Below, piece after piece: positions 12,123 through 23,124 of a stretch of 64,000 bases of DNA (positions are counted from its first letter, which is position 1; every line of letters begins with the position of its first letter). Under the pieces are notes generated by a model, which was not told where the DNA came from, made no database searches, and worked only from the letters and a program-made list of their open reading frames with translations. This DNA comes from Cricetomys ansorgei (taxonomy: Eukaryota; Chordata; Mammalia; Rodentia; Nesomyidae), in NCBI GenBank assembly GCA_026225945.1, contig JAMJFZ010001816.1:9611001-9675000 (forward strand), read 5' to 3'. The position numbers were made by a program, and so were the translations under genes.

Positions 12123-13574
12123 AGAGTGGCAATTTGGTACTGCTAGAAACCAGACCCAGAACAATGAAGCCAAATCACCCAATCTCATCAATATTTGAGG
12201 GAATACAAGAAGTAATAGACATATATATCAAAATGCACAACAGTTGTACATTCATAATTATTCAAAACAATATACAAGTTGGATTCATATGAAGCAATTT
12301 TCCCTAGAATAGAATAAGTAAGCTGATAGTGTTCAGAGATTTATAAGAATATGTTTGTTACTTTTTAAAGATTAAACATAATATTTAAGAAAACATCACG
12401 TAACTTATTAAGTACATTTTGAGCTTTGCACTTGAATTTTTATAGTGTTAATAGAAAAATAATGATCTTTATTTCAGTCTAATATAATATTTTCTTTATG
12501 TTCTTGATTTTCTTTTCAACCTTGAATATTTTCTAGATGGAAAATGTACAAAAAGATACATACATTAGAGTCAGGCATTTCTGCCAAATGTCTGCAAGAG
12601 TTATTTCACATTGTGTGTCGTAAGTGATACAGAATGTACCTCAGCCTCTACATGTAAGGATAGGACACCGTCATCACCCCCAACTCCTCTGGGTAGTAAA
12701 TTGTTTCTAAGCTTAATGCTGTTGCTATATTTTCTTTTAAATACGTTCCCATGATCTATTCTTATGTGTAACTCACCTTATCTAAAAGTAGGAAAATATT
12801 TTAAATCATGAATTAAACAAAGAAAGGATAAACCTAAAGAGAATAGAGGCATCTTTGAAAGAAAGTGCTTTCAACTTTTAGAGACAAAGGCAGATGGTGT
12901 TTATATCTGACCACAACACCACTTTGTAACCCCTACTTTCCACAGTCCGGGTGAATAAGTAGACTGCTCTTCTTTGAGTATGGAAGAAATGCTTCATGGC
13001 AGTAAGTATGTCCTGTCCTCTTTGATGGTCATAACATATGCAGCTGTGTATGTATTAATATTGAGAGCATGGAAGAAATCTAGAAGTTATAAAGTATGGT
13101 AGCTGGGAGGGACAGTTGCAAGTACCTCTGATTTCCCTTGTAGATTTTTTGGTAAAGTGAATGATAATCTCATGCAAATCATAATCGAGTTCTTTAACTG
13201 AGCTACACTGCTTCACTGCTTATTATATTTCTACAAGTCAGCATAGTTTGGAATAATTAGGAAAAAACAAAGGGACTTACATATAACAAATTATCCATTG
13301 ATTTTGGAAGAGAGAATAATTGTTTCTGATACATGTATTTGAAAATCATCATACACTTAGCAGTTTTCAACAGTGAGGTTGACACATATTTTCTTCAGTG
13401 CAGGCAGGATATACTTTCCTTTTGTTTTTAGATTCTTTACTGATATATATTTGATATTCCTCGAACTACATATTTAAAGCATATAGTTTGATGACTTGAT
13501 TTCATACATACATATCTCCATGAATCCAATGTAAAGTCAGTGAGTGTATAAATCACATTCTAGGACAGATCTAA
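11358..13574. other. Non-genic AT-rich stretch
   Basis: About 2.2 kb with no gene. Its only clear structure is the GT array at 12064-12120. The 64-codon plus-strand frame at 12004-12198 is a translation of that array. Confidence 0.5.
12064..12120. repeat. (GT)n microsatellite
   Basis: About 28 GT units with a single A interruption near 12086. Purine-pyrimidine alternation gives Z-DNA potential. Confidence 0.95.
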
Positions 13575-13835
13575 TGTATGGCCAAAAAAGACAAGGGAAA
13601 AAAAAAGCTTTGTGTTTTTGTGGATACATTTTTTTGTTTAATTGATTTTGGCATTTTTTTTGGCTTGTTGGATTTTTGTTTGCTTGTTTCATATTAATTT
13701 GCTTTAGTTTTTCTCCTCTTTTGGGAGACATCATGAATTGGGATGAGTAGGAAACTGGAGAGTTGGGAAGATATGTGAAGAGTTGGGGGAATAGAAAACA
13801 TGATAACACAGACTGTGTGGAAAAAAAATGTTTAT
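13575..13835 (+). mobile_element. L1 3' UTR end
   Basis: 'tgtttgcttgtttcatatta' with 'atttgctttagtttttctcc', then 'gggagacatcatgaattggg' and 'gaagagttgggggaatagaa', match the last part of a rodent L1 3' UTR. The tail is A-rich near 13820. There is no coding sequence. Confidence 0.6.
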
Positions 13836-14089
13836 TTTTTTCAAGACAGGCTATACTTGTCTAACGCAGAATCATTTTTTAATATACTTTACTTAACATT
13901 TTCAAATTTTTTTCTATTTCTGTTCTATATCAGTTAAAAATGTTTAGTGTTTCAGGTAAGTTAAGACTGAAGAATCCTTCTCTGCTATGCCATATGGCAT
14001 CCTGATACACCATTAAATGAGGAGACCACTCTTAATCAAGTCTATCACAATGGAAATACCAGGAAGGTGACCATTGGATACACACCTAC

Positions 14090-14880
14090 TCCTAGAGTAT
14101 GTGTTTTCTTCAGAACAAAAATCTCTTCTTATGTTTTCCCCATTCAATGGCTGATTAACACCATTTGCTTCCTTTTCTTTGCAGTTTTCCATTTCATTCA
14201 TTTTAATGAATCAAATCATGCAATATGCAAACTTCAGAATGTGCTCTACATGGCTGAGTAAAATTAGTTTCAATGTATTCTATGTTACGAGAATTAGTTG
14301 GGTTTTTTTTTCCATATCACTAAATGCCATTCCATTGCACGGTTATAAAGGTTTATGTAGCCATTCCTTCCTTTTAGAACAATGGATTTTTTTTTCTGAC
14401 TTTGGTTTTGAATGCCTATTATTAAATTGCTATAAATATTTTAAAGCACTTCTTCTTTTAAAATAAGAAGATATATTTTCATTTCACTTGATCAAAGCCC
14501 AAAAGAAGAAATACTGGTTCTATATTTAACTCTGTGAGAATTGGCTGATTTTTGTTTTGACACAGATAGCTATTAATGTTCAATTCTAACATAAAGTATG
14601 TGCTTTCCTATTAGTTTACATCTTCTCCAGTATTTGAAATGTATATTTGAGAAGGTGGGACTGAAATTCTGGTAGTTTAGTTAGGGGTATTTGTATTGTG
14701 ATTATGAAATGATAGTGATTATTTTTGAAGATATTAAAAAAGTATTTACTTATTAAAGTCAGCACTGTTTATTGGAAAGCATTTTATCAATGTGTTTTAG
14801 ATAGTTATTCCTGAGGTCTAAATTTTTTTATCTATTTCACTTACAAATCTCTTATCAGGGCCTTAGATTTTACCTCAGTG
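14090..14880 (-). mobile_element. Possible ancient L1 remnant, antisense
   Basis: 'tttacatcttctccagtatt' and a later 'cacttacaaatctcttatca' resemble antisense ORF2 wording of old mammalian L1s. 'gaatgcctattattaaattg' with 'ctataaatatttt' recalls an old L1 terminus. Similarity is patchy and recalled from memory. No intact frame. Confidence 0.35.
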
Positions 14881-14899
14881 GTAGAGTTATATACTAGGA

Positions 14900-15445
14900 T
14901 GTGTGAATCCATTTCTTCAACCACTAGCACTTCAAAATAAAGGTGCTTTTGAGAGGGAAGTTCATAGTATTAAGTACCTACAAAAAAAAAGAAAGGAGAA
15001 ATCTCATATTAGCAACTTAACAGTGCAACTTAAAGGTCTACAAGAAAGCCTGAAGTGGCAGACAAAGAACCTGAAAGGTCTCCTAGATATGTCAGGTGGT
15101 TGTCTGGCTTGATGTGATTGCAGATAACCTACACACTAGAGTATATGTGGAGATTCTCTGACACTTTTGCCTACCCTTAGGACGCATTTCCTCCAGATTG
15201 GTGCCTAGTCCACTATATATATAGGGACTAGTGCCTGGACTTGTCCCATTTGTTGTGTCCTGTTTGAACAGTTACCCTGGGTGGACTGCTCTCGTCTATG
15301 GGGAGAAGCTGGGGTGGGATGAATGAGTGGGGGAGGAGAAGGAAGATGGGGGGAGCTAGAAGGAATGGAGGGAAGGTAGGAGGATTGTTGATATGTATTA
15401 TATGAGAGAAGAAACATAAATAAATAAACAATAAAAAAATAAAAT
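14900..15445 (+). mobile_element. 5'-truncated, internally deleted L1
   Basis: An ORF2 fragment at about 14940-15060 (residues such as SHISNLTVQLKGLQESLKWQ) joins directly to the L1 3' UTR: 'agataacctacacactagag', 'gattctctgacacttttgcc', 'ggtgcctagtccactatata'. It ends in a G-rich segment and 'atgagagaagaaacataaat'. Most of ORF2 between the two parts is missing, so a large internal deletion occurred. The minus-strand frame of 176 codons over 15205-15735 is an antisense read of this UTR and the neighbouring ORF2 piece, not a gene. Confidence 0.8.
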
Positions 15446-15449
15446 GTGA

Positions 15450-16112
15450 TACAGATCAAAACAGAATTCTCAAAGGAGGAAACAACGGCTGAAAAGAACT
15501 TAAAGACATGCTCGAAATACTTACTAATGAAGGAAACAAATATCAAAACTATTTGAGAATTTATCTTTAATGAATCATAATAACCTGAAATCCATAAAAC
15601 ACATGACAGGTCATGATAGAGAGGATGGAAATGAAGGAGAACACACATCCATTGCTGGAAGAAGTACATACTTGTACAAGCACTGTGGAAATTAGTGAGA
15701 CATTTTCCTGGAAGCTGGGAATAGATATACCCCAAGAACTAGCTATATCATTTTTGGTGCATATACCCAAAGCACATACTTCCTCAACTTGTTATATGTT
15801 AAGTTCTCAATAAGCAGACTACAATTCCTATAAACGTAGGGGTTAAGTATAGGATAAGGGAATTACGGGGTAAGTATCTCTTAAGGTGAAATAGAATTGG
15901 TAGTTTGTTTAGTCCCATTCTTGTTTAGTGGGTTTTGTTTTACAATGTTTTCTTAATTTAGATGCCTTTTTATTTTCTAAGGAGAGAGAGAGAGAGAGAA
16001 ATGGCGTGGATTTGGATGAAAATTTAGGTGGGAAGTTTCTGGGAGGAGTTGGGGTGGGGAAACTATGAACAGAATATATTGTATGATCAAACCTATTTTC
16101 AACAAAAGAATA
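15450..16112 (+). mobile_element. Second truncated L1: ORF2 C-terminal piece plus 3' UTR
   Basis: It begins within ORF2 near the C-terminus ('gatcaaaacagaattctcaa', 'gacaggtcatgatagagagg', 'ccattgctggaagaagtaca') and runs to about 15800. It then jumps to the 3' UTR ('ataagcagactacaattcct', 'gtagtttgtttagtcccatt') and ends 'cagaatatattgtatgatca'. A (GA)n run lies at 15980-15999. It abuts the L1 tail on its left in the same orientation. Confidence 0.8.
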
Positions 16113-16224
16113 TATTTTTTCTTCCTTCTGATTTTGATGTGGAAACTAAATCAGTCATTTGAACTAGAGCATTCTACTTCAATTTTGAATTTCCCCAATA
16201 AGATCATGTGTCTGAACACTCATT

Positions 16225-16411
16225 TCCTATGCTACAGGGGACGTGTACAACTGGTGGCAACACATGGTGGTGAACTGGCCTCTGAAGTTTCCATCTGTTT
16301 CTGTATCAAGCTTGCTTTCTCTGTGTGTGGTCACTTCTGTCAGCCTCTTCCTCCATGGGCCTTCCCTGTTTGGATGTGTTTTGGCTCTTCTGAATCACAA
16401 AAAAAAAAAAA
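16225..16411 (+). other. GC-richer segment ending in a 14-A run; possible retroposed fragment
   Basis: This patch is less AT-rich than its surroundings and ends at 16398-16411 in an uninterrupted A run. An open plus-strand frame (16243-16458) includes residues such as YNWWQHMVVNWPLKFPSVS. I do not recognise it. There is no AATAAA just before the A run and I could not find flanking direct repeats, so retroposition is only a possibility. Confidence 0.25.
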
Positions 16412-17370
16412 AATCTTTTCATGCATTGTTTGTATCAAGTATTTTGTCACAGAAATGAGAAAAATGGCTGGTAAAATTTTTTGTTTAATCTCTTAATTTT
16501 TTTCAGGCAAATTTTGAGTCTGGAATGTATGTTATGTTTTATTTTTTTAATACAATTTAATATGGGATTGTTTTATATAATATCACATTCATTGTTTCCA
16601 ATCTGTGATGCTTTATATTTGAAGATTTTTGGGTTTTCTCTTTTGTTTCTTTGGGAATATAGCTCCTAAGTTTGCCAGCAAAATGTTTTTGAAATGCTCC
16701 TTTCTTATGTGTTAGTTTACTATGTCTTATTTTGTTTCTGTTTTCAATATTTGATTTCCTATGTTTATGTGTTTACACTTACTTGTTCTATTGAATTACA
16801 CTTACTTGTTGTATTGAGTAAAGACAGTGATCTATGATAGTCATACTTTATGATTAAGATGAATTATTTTATTAATCATGTAGCAACCAAATGTAAAAGA
16901 ATAAACAGCAAGTAACATATATGGAGAATTAGCAGATAAATAACAGAACATCAAATATGGAAGTGGCAACATCCAACAGGTTGTACTGGAGTAACTTTAT
17001 TGACGGAGCAAACAAAGTAATTTCATCAAATCAGGGGACTAGAAACATTCAGCTGAAACAACTGGGCAAGTTGAGGCAGTCAGAGTCATTTCTTCATTGA
17101 GATTTGTCTGTATTGATCAGATTTCCACAGCTGAACTCCTGACTCTATTCCAACTGCAGGCATTTTTACATCTAAGAATAAACAATCATGTTGCATAAAG
17201 AGTGATTTCCCTTTATGCCTTTTTTAAAGACACAATGTTTCTATCCTTAGATTGTCTTGCAATTTTGTCCTGCACTGTCACAGAGTTAGGAAACCAGGAT
17301 GGTATATTTGGTACTTGAAATAAATGTGCAGAAATCTAGACAAGCAAATTCTCCTTACTGGGGGAGCCTG

Positions 17371-17550
17371 CTTCCAGTAAACTTAAAAAGTATATGATGA
17401 TTTAGCAATATAATGCCCATAACAATACTTTTGCCTCCAACATTCTGATTTTATTATTTCAGTATTATGGTAAGTTTTCACTTTTAAAAATTTGAGCTCT
17501 CTAACTCTGTTTATAGGATACATAGGAGAATGTTTGGAAGAATTTGATTT
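17371..17550 (+). repeat. Diverged direct repeat, copy 1
   Basis: The block shares an ordered series of short words with 18000-18175: 'agcaatataatgcccat', 'tttgcctccaacattctg', 'ttatttcagtattatggtaa' and 'gagaatgtttgg'. By eye the identity is roughly 70 percent. Family unknown. Confidence 0.65.
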
Positions 17551-17999
17551 CTTGAGGAAAAAAAAAATGAGAATTTACAAATATTTTTATATTTTCATTT
17601 TCCTAGAAGCATTCAGAAACCTTATTTCTATACTCCAAAATGATACTATTGGTGTATTTTCATAAATTTCTTTCATGTCATACTTAATAGCTATTAAGTA
17701 ATACTTAAAAGATATTTCAAGATATTAAATATTTCCCCAATTTTAAACTACAGTTCATTTAATGAAAACAAAAATCCTGTCATGATGTACCATGTTGTGA
17801 GGTCACTTCTCCTTGCTGAATATGAACTAATATCTTTTGACCCCAGAAGACACAGACAAAGATGAAAACAGCAAATCCACTTAAGTCTAGTTTGAGAACT
17901 GGTAAGTTCATGCGCTTTACTTAAAAGAATGTGAGTGAGTTAATGACAGCAATATCATCAAAAATCTCAGTTTAGCATACTTATTGCTCTTTGTCCAAC

Positions 18000-18175
18000 T
18001 TTCAGTAAGCTTGAAAACTTCATGACACTGTAGCAATACAATGTCCATTAAGATATATTTGCCTACAACATTGTGATTTAATTGTTTCAGCATTACGATA
18101 AATCTTCAAATTTAAGATTCCGAGTTATCTAAGTCTGTTTATTGATACTTAAGAGAATGCTTGTGAGACTTTTGA
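18000..18175 (+). repeat. Diverged direct repeat, copy 2
   Basis: Matches copy 1 in the same orientation about 625 bp downstream: 'agcaatacaatgtccat', 'tttgcctacaacattgtg', 'ttgtttcagcattacgataa' and 'gagaatgcttgt'. Similarity fades just beyond both ends. Confidence 0.65.
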
Positions 18176-18329
18176 TTGATATATCTATAAATAATATGAA
18201 ATTGAATTGATAGCTTATTACATATTTTCTCTCCACAGAAGAGTTCTTTGTCCTCTGCTTATGTCTTTTATACACTTATGGAGGGGGGTCCATAGCAACA
18301 TTTATGATTTCTCTGAGTACTGTGCAGCC

Positions 18330-18622
18330 CCTTGATCTCTACCCAGAGGAATTATGTTAATAAATGTTAACTACCTGGCCATATGCATTATGCTCAGCTA
18401 GAAAACCTATATGCACAAATAGCATTACACAAATTGAACAGGTTATATTTGTGTATTTAGGAATGTCCATATTTACTTACGTATACAAAAGTTAAAGAAA
18501 ATGAGGTGATAAGTTAGAAAGAGACTAAAGGGGATACATGGGAGTATTTGGAGGGAGGAATAGAAGGAAAAATGGTGTAATTATAATACTGAGAGATTAT
18601 AATCTCAAAAATTAGTAAAAAA
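18330..18622 (+). mobile_element. L1 3' UTR end (Lx-like)
   Basis: 'attgaacaggttatatttgt' and 'tttggagggaggaatagaag' are followed by 'aatggtgtaattataatact' and the terminus 'attataatctcaaaaattag' with an A-rich tail. 5'-truncated and non-coding. Confidence 0.75.
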
Positions 18623-18704
18623 AAAGTTTTAAAATATCAAAACAAGCAAGAAAGTAGTGTTTTAACTATACATATTGTTTAAAATATATTTACATACATA
18701 TATG

Positions 18705-18803
18705 TTTTGGTTGTAACTCTGGCTATCCTGGCACTCACAGAGATCCACCTGTCTCTGCTTCCCGAATGTTAGGATTAAAGGCATGTGCCACCACTGCACA
18801 GCA
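18705..18803 (-). mobile_element. B1 SINE, antisense, internally deleted
   Basis: 'ttgtaactctggctatcctg' joins directly to 'actcacagagatccacctg', then 'aggattaaaggcatgtgcca'. Compared with the copy at 652-827, about 29 bp between two 'aactcac' words is missing, as expected from deletion between short direct repeats. The left poly-T is also mostly lost. Confidence 0.85.
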
Positions 18804-19590
18804 ACAATAAATATTTAACTTTGAATGTGAGGCACACAGAGACAAGAATTAATTGGTTGGATATCTCTGACTGAAGAACTTCCTAGATGTAGAAGCCAAG
18901 TTGTGATTTGAACTTTAAATTTCAGGTAAAGTCTTGCTGGTAGAAGACTGACTATCCAAGTTCATCTTCATAGTCGTTAGTCCTCTTCTATTCATTTATC
19001 TATGACTTCTGCCACATTGGAGTAACTGTTGTAGTCATTCTGGGTAATCTAAGGAAGACTAAATTGTAATTAAAACCCAAGACAATATGCATACCTCTAT
19101 AACTTCAATTTATTTTATGATTTCTTAATCTATGCTCTATGGTATCCCTTAGAAGACAATAGTTACATTAGAAGACAGTAATTTTAGTATGAAGTGGGAG
19201 TACCAACAGCCATAAATCATGGAAATACATCTGAGAAATTTTCTTTATACATAATTAAAATTTCAATAATATCATTGAGGTTATTTCTCTAAACCATAAA
19301 CAATCAGTGTAAAGGAATAACCCCTTAGCAGTTATCCAAATAAAATGAGTCTGCTAATTTTTAATTATTAAGGTATATTAATCACAATCGATGAATAGTC
19401 TATAAAGCTTCATTAAAGATGACTATGATTTCTTTTTATTTCCAGATTGTTTAGTTTAATATATTCATTCATTTGTATTCTATAGAAAGAGTATAAATGA
19501 TGTCAATTAAAGTTCTATTACATATTTACTTATTACATGCTGGAGGAAAAGCAAACAGGTACAAAATGGCATGTAGTTTGGAGAAAGTAC
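18804..19590. other. Non-genic stretch
   Basis: AT-rich with no named repeat and no coding signal. Confidence 0.5.
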
Positions 19591-19660
<70 letters not shown>

Positions 19661-19719
19661 TTGTATATATATAATTATGCATTATATATGTTATATATTT
19701 TATATATATATATATATAT
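19591..19719. repeat. Compound (AT)n-(GT)n-(AT)n microsatellite
   Basis: Pure AT at 19591-19614, pure GT at 19615-19654, then imperfect AT-rich alternation to about 19719. The 80-codon plus-strand frame at 19497-19739 is a translation of this array. Confidence 0.95.
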
Positions 19720-19805
19720 TTCTACAGTTGGGGATATAGCTACATAACTATTTTTTTCACTTCAGCAATCATAGTGGTTTACATTAATTAACACTGGAAT
19801 TTCTT

Positions 19806-20480
19806 TCATTCATTAGAAATCTTTGGTTGATTTCTTAGGTAATAAAACTTCACTTGGTCTGACAGCTTGTAATTTAATGAACAGTCTGGCATAATTGTTT
19901 TTCCATCAGATTTCTGGTGAAATATATCAATAATGTCTCTTGCTTCAACTATGTTGATACTTTTTAAATCTATTGCCCGAGGTTGACAGACCCATTGATT
20001 ACTACTATTTGGATATGACCCGACTGTGCCACTGTACAATTTATCAAGCATGCTGATGAGCATGCTATGTGAAATGGTGCCAAGAGGTCTTGGGAAAATA
20101 CAGATTTATTAGATTTTTTTCTTTCTCTTTATCTAAGAAGTGTGTCATCCTGTCACTCTGAATGAGAAATTATTTCAAGTTGGCTGAATTTGAGACAGAA
20201 GGAGCAAACACATTGCCACTTACCGATCAGTATAAAAGCTTGAGTCATGTTTAATGTGGAATTTAGTGAAAGGATTGCTGGCATAAACTATTTTCACTGC
20301 ACAAAGTTTAATTATTCTGCTTTTTCTTTGTCTTTAGTCGAGATTGAGTGTAGACTCTTCACCCAAAAGAATAAAATTTGCAGTGCCCTAAGCAGAAATT
20401 GGTAGTCGTAAATTTCTTCTTCATCATTCTTTCTCTTCCAATATACTGGTCACATCTTTGAATTCATTATGCTTTCAGTA
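19806..20480 (-). pseudogene. Possible decayed coding sequence of unknown identity
   Basis: On the minus strand, 20088 down to 19806 is an open frame of about 94 codons ending in TGA. It contains residues such as GSYPNSSNQWVCQPRAIDL and EARDIIDIFHQKSDGKTI and is not low-complexity. Upstream on the same strand are further open blocks in other frames, separated by stops or shifts: about 20465-20325 (YDYQFLLRALQILFFWVKSL) and about 20300-20220 (VKIVYASNPFTKFHIKHDSS). This looks like a protein broken by frameshifts, perhaps a retrocopy. I do not recognise the family and name no function. Chance cannot be excluded in AT-rich DNA. Confidence 0.35.
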
Positions 20481-21005
20481 TGGCACATATTGGCTTTCTT
20501 GTTTGACAGCCATGGCTGACAGATGAGGACATTGTAGAGACCATTCAAGGGCTGATGCCCTTGGATGAGGATGAAAAGTAACTAGATAACTTGTTGCTGA
20601 TGTGAACCAGTTGTTTTTTGAATGGGTGTGATAGATAACAATCATTTGTCTGTGATTTTAAACATAAGATCGTAAAGTCTAGTGACACAACAAAATAATC
20701 ATTTAGCAAGACAAAGAATACATAGCAAAAGTGTTATTATTGTTTTAGGTTCCTACATCTTCAAATTAGATGTGTTTATATCTTATTGATATGACAACAA
20801 TAAACCAAAAATTGATTGGAATTCTACAACATAATAAAATTGTTTTATTATCCTATATGAAATTATATATTATATATGATTTATATTTAAAAAATCTAAT
20901 ATTATATATAAATTTATATTAAAGATATTTAATAACAGATTTCAAACCATAACATTATTAGAAGAACTAGCTTTAAGCACTGTATTTCAGGTAATGTTCA
21001 TTTGA
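20481..21005. other. Non-genic stretch with AT-rich core
   Basis: A short plus-strand open block at 20510-20581 (residues PWLTDEDIVETIQGLMPLDE, then stop) follows an acceptor-like 'cttgtttgacag'. It is too short to call. An AT-rich low-complexity patch lies at 20860-20935. Confidence 0.4.
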
Positions 21006-21009
21006 AAGC

Positions 21010-21150
21010 CTGTTCTTTCTGAAGGGAAATGGAGAGGGAGAGGATCCAGAGGAGAGGACAGGTGGGGGGTGACCTGAGAAGAGTGGAGGGAGGGGAACCT
21101 GTGGTCAGGATGTATTGCATGAGAGAAAAATCAATAAAAATATATAAATG
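21010..21150 (+). mobile_element. L1 3' terminus
   Basis: 'tgaagggaaatggagaggga', 'ggaggggaacctgtggtcag' and 'gatgtattgcatgagagaaa' are followed by an A-rich tail. This is the same terminal type as 15300-15445. About 140 bp remain. Confidence 0.75.
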
Positions 21151-21650
21151 AATATTTCTTTCCTCAAAATTCATACAAAAAATGGAATTGTATTCTGTTT
21201 CATAAAACAGAAAATATCATGTCTATTGTATTATATCAATCAACAAAATGTCTTAACAATTGATACTGTATAAATAATAATGATAAACAAAATACAAAGA
21301 GAATTGGGGATCTGAAGAGCTCTCTGAGATCAGATGTGGAGATGATGAGTTTGGAGTTCTCTCAGCAATTTTGAAGTCTTGTTTGGTCCAGTATTTCCTT
21401 ATTATTTTCCTTTAAAGAATGATAATATAGATTCTGTACCACTGTATGTTAGAAATATGTTATCTGTTTTTAATTTTGATTTTATATAAGATTATAATTA
21501 AGAGATTGCATGAGTCTCAGCAGTGATTTTGAACTTTGGACTTATAAATGGTGTTGATAATGTGATAGGCTATCGGGCCTTTTGAAGTAGGACTAAATGC
21601 ATTTTGCATTATGATATAGCTACAAGCTTATGGGAGCCAGAGAGTGAAAT
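21151..21650. other. Non-genic stretch
   Basis: AT-rich; no repeat or coding signal recognised. Confidence 0.5.
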
Positions 21651-21654
21651 GTGG

Positions 21655-21799
21655 TAGTTTAACTGAAAATGCTCCCGATAGGCCCATAGGAAATGGCAGT
21701 ATTAAGAGGTGGGCCATATGAAGTCAGTGTGGTCTTGTTGGAGGAAGATGTCCTTTGGGGTTGGTTACATTTGAGATTTTAGATGATCGAGCCAGGCTC

Positions 21800-21870
<71 letters not shown>

Positions 21871-22006
21871 TCTCTTTGTTGCCATGTCTTTCTGAATTTT
21901 GTCATGATGGTAAACCTCTGAACTGTAAGCAAGCCCCAGCAAAATATTTTCTTTATAAGTGCTATTGTGGTCATGGTGTTTCTTCACAGCAATAAAATCC
22001 TAACTA
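21655..22006 (+). mobile_element. Non-autonomous rodent repeat (URR1-like) with CT expansion
   Basis: 'atgtggtagtttaactgaaa', 'gtggtcttgttggaggaaga' and 'cctctgaactgtaagcaagc' are followed by the shared end 'ggtcatggtgtttcttcaca' and 'gcaataaaatcctaactaaa'. The internal CT-rich stretch has expanded to about 75 bp (21801-21875). The overlapping minus-strand frames rich in Arg-Glu and the plus-strand Ser-Leu frame are translations of that array. Confidence 0.75.
21801..21875. repeat. (CT)n/(GTCTCT)n array
   Basis: CT units interrupted by four regularly spaced GTCTCT-type units in the middle. One strand is wholly pyrimidine apart from those G positions. Confidence 0.95.
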
Positions 22007-23120
22007 AACAAACATGCATATGATTTTTCAGATAGTTATGTATACTTTTTTGCATATACACATTAAGATAAATGTTATTTCTTTATTTCCTTGATAGACC
22101 TATATGAATACTAAATTTTAGAATTAATAGAATGTTTATATATTTCAAATTTATAAATAGCAGTTTATGTTGATCTTGAAGTACATTAATGAATGAATCA
22201 TTGATGAAGTATAATTCTACCTCTAGTTGATATATAATTTTGTTGACCAGAAAACTGTGGCTGAGCAATTAGAATTTTGTTGGAGGGTGCTCTCAGAAAG
22301 GTTTGTTGAGAAAGGCAAACATGACTACTCTTGCTATAGTTTAAAAGGATACATGCAACAACTTCTAAAAGAATTATATTGACAAACATTTTGTATGTGA
22401 TTAGTTATGTCAAGAGAAGCCTAGGATTTCAAAGTATTGAACAGCATGTACTCATCTACCATGCTTAATATATGTATCTGATACTGAATTCAGTATGACT
22501 AATTAAGATCATATGTCCTTGTGTGGCAATGGCTGATTTTCTTTTCTCTATTTCTTTTGTAGTAATGAAGATTACTGAGGACTTGGAGGCATGAATTCTT
22601 TATGTATAGGCACAACATGGATAAATCTAAATTTAATAAGTACCTTAAAGATATCTAGGCATTGGCACATTGACGGAAATTATAAACATGCATTCAAAAT
22701 TTACTTTTAATGCCATCATCTAAAATGTTTGATCTGCAAATGTTTAGTATATAGTATCAACCTAGATTCATATCAAATACTTCGTGTATCAAAGTTGTTA
22801 CTAGCAGCAAAGCTTCTTAATCTATAACCAGGGCAAGAATGTACTCTTCTAGGTATAGATTAAGGGATGTTTCAGCATCTTCTTCTTAGACTTTTCCTAT
22901 CTTGAATTAATACTTAAGAGAAATAATTTGATGGAAAAAAATAATTTTATTGGCTTCAGTGTCTCAGAGACTTCAGTCCATATCCTATTTTTTCTGAGTC
23001 TTCTGAGCCTAAAGTGCTAAGAGCAGCAGAGAAGTTATTCTCCTCATGGAGTCTAGAGTGTTGAAAAACAGGAGGGGGTCAAAGTAATATGCATTTTGTT
23101 TTGTTTTATTGGCTGTTTCT
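22007..23120. other. Non-genic AT-rich stretch
   Basis: About 1.1 kb with no gene or named repeat. The minus-strand frames at 22083-22389 overlap each other in different phases and have no coding character. Confidence 0.5.
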
Positions 23121-23124
23121 TAAG

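Larger units (their letters stand above)
16412..18325. other. Non-genic stretch containing a diverged direct duplication
   Basis: No gene recognised. It has a 23-bp tandem pair at 16773-16818 ('ttacacttacttgtt' twice) and the two duplicated blocks given as separate entries. Confidence 0.5.

Noticed and set aside
15205..15735. 176-codon minus-strand open frame, the longest in the window
   Set aside because: It is the antisense of an L1 3' UTR and an ORF2 fragment, both recognisable on the plus strand.
16065..16496. 143-codon plus-strand frame
   Set aside because: It begins in an L1 terminus and crosses a poly-A run; composition is not protein-like across its length.
20510..20581. Possible terminal exon (acceptor-like 'cttgtttgacag' then an acidic open block)
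   Set aside because: Only about 24 codons, with no upstream partner exon on the plus strand; it lies next to a stronger minus-strand candidate.
21724..21995. Arg-Glu-rich minus-strand and Ser-Leu-rich plus-strand frames
   Set aside because: Both are translations of the CT array within a URR1-like element.
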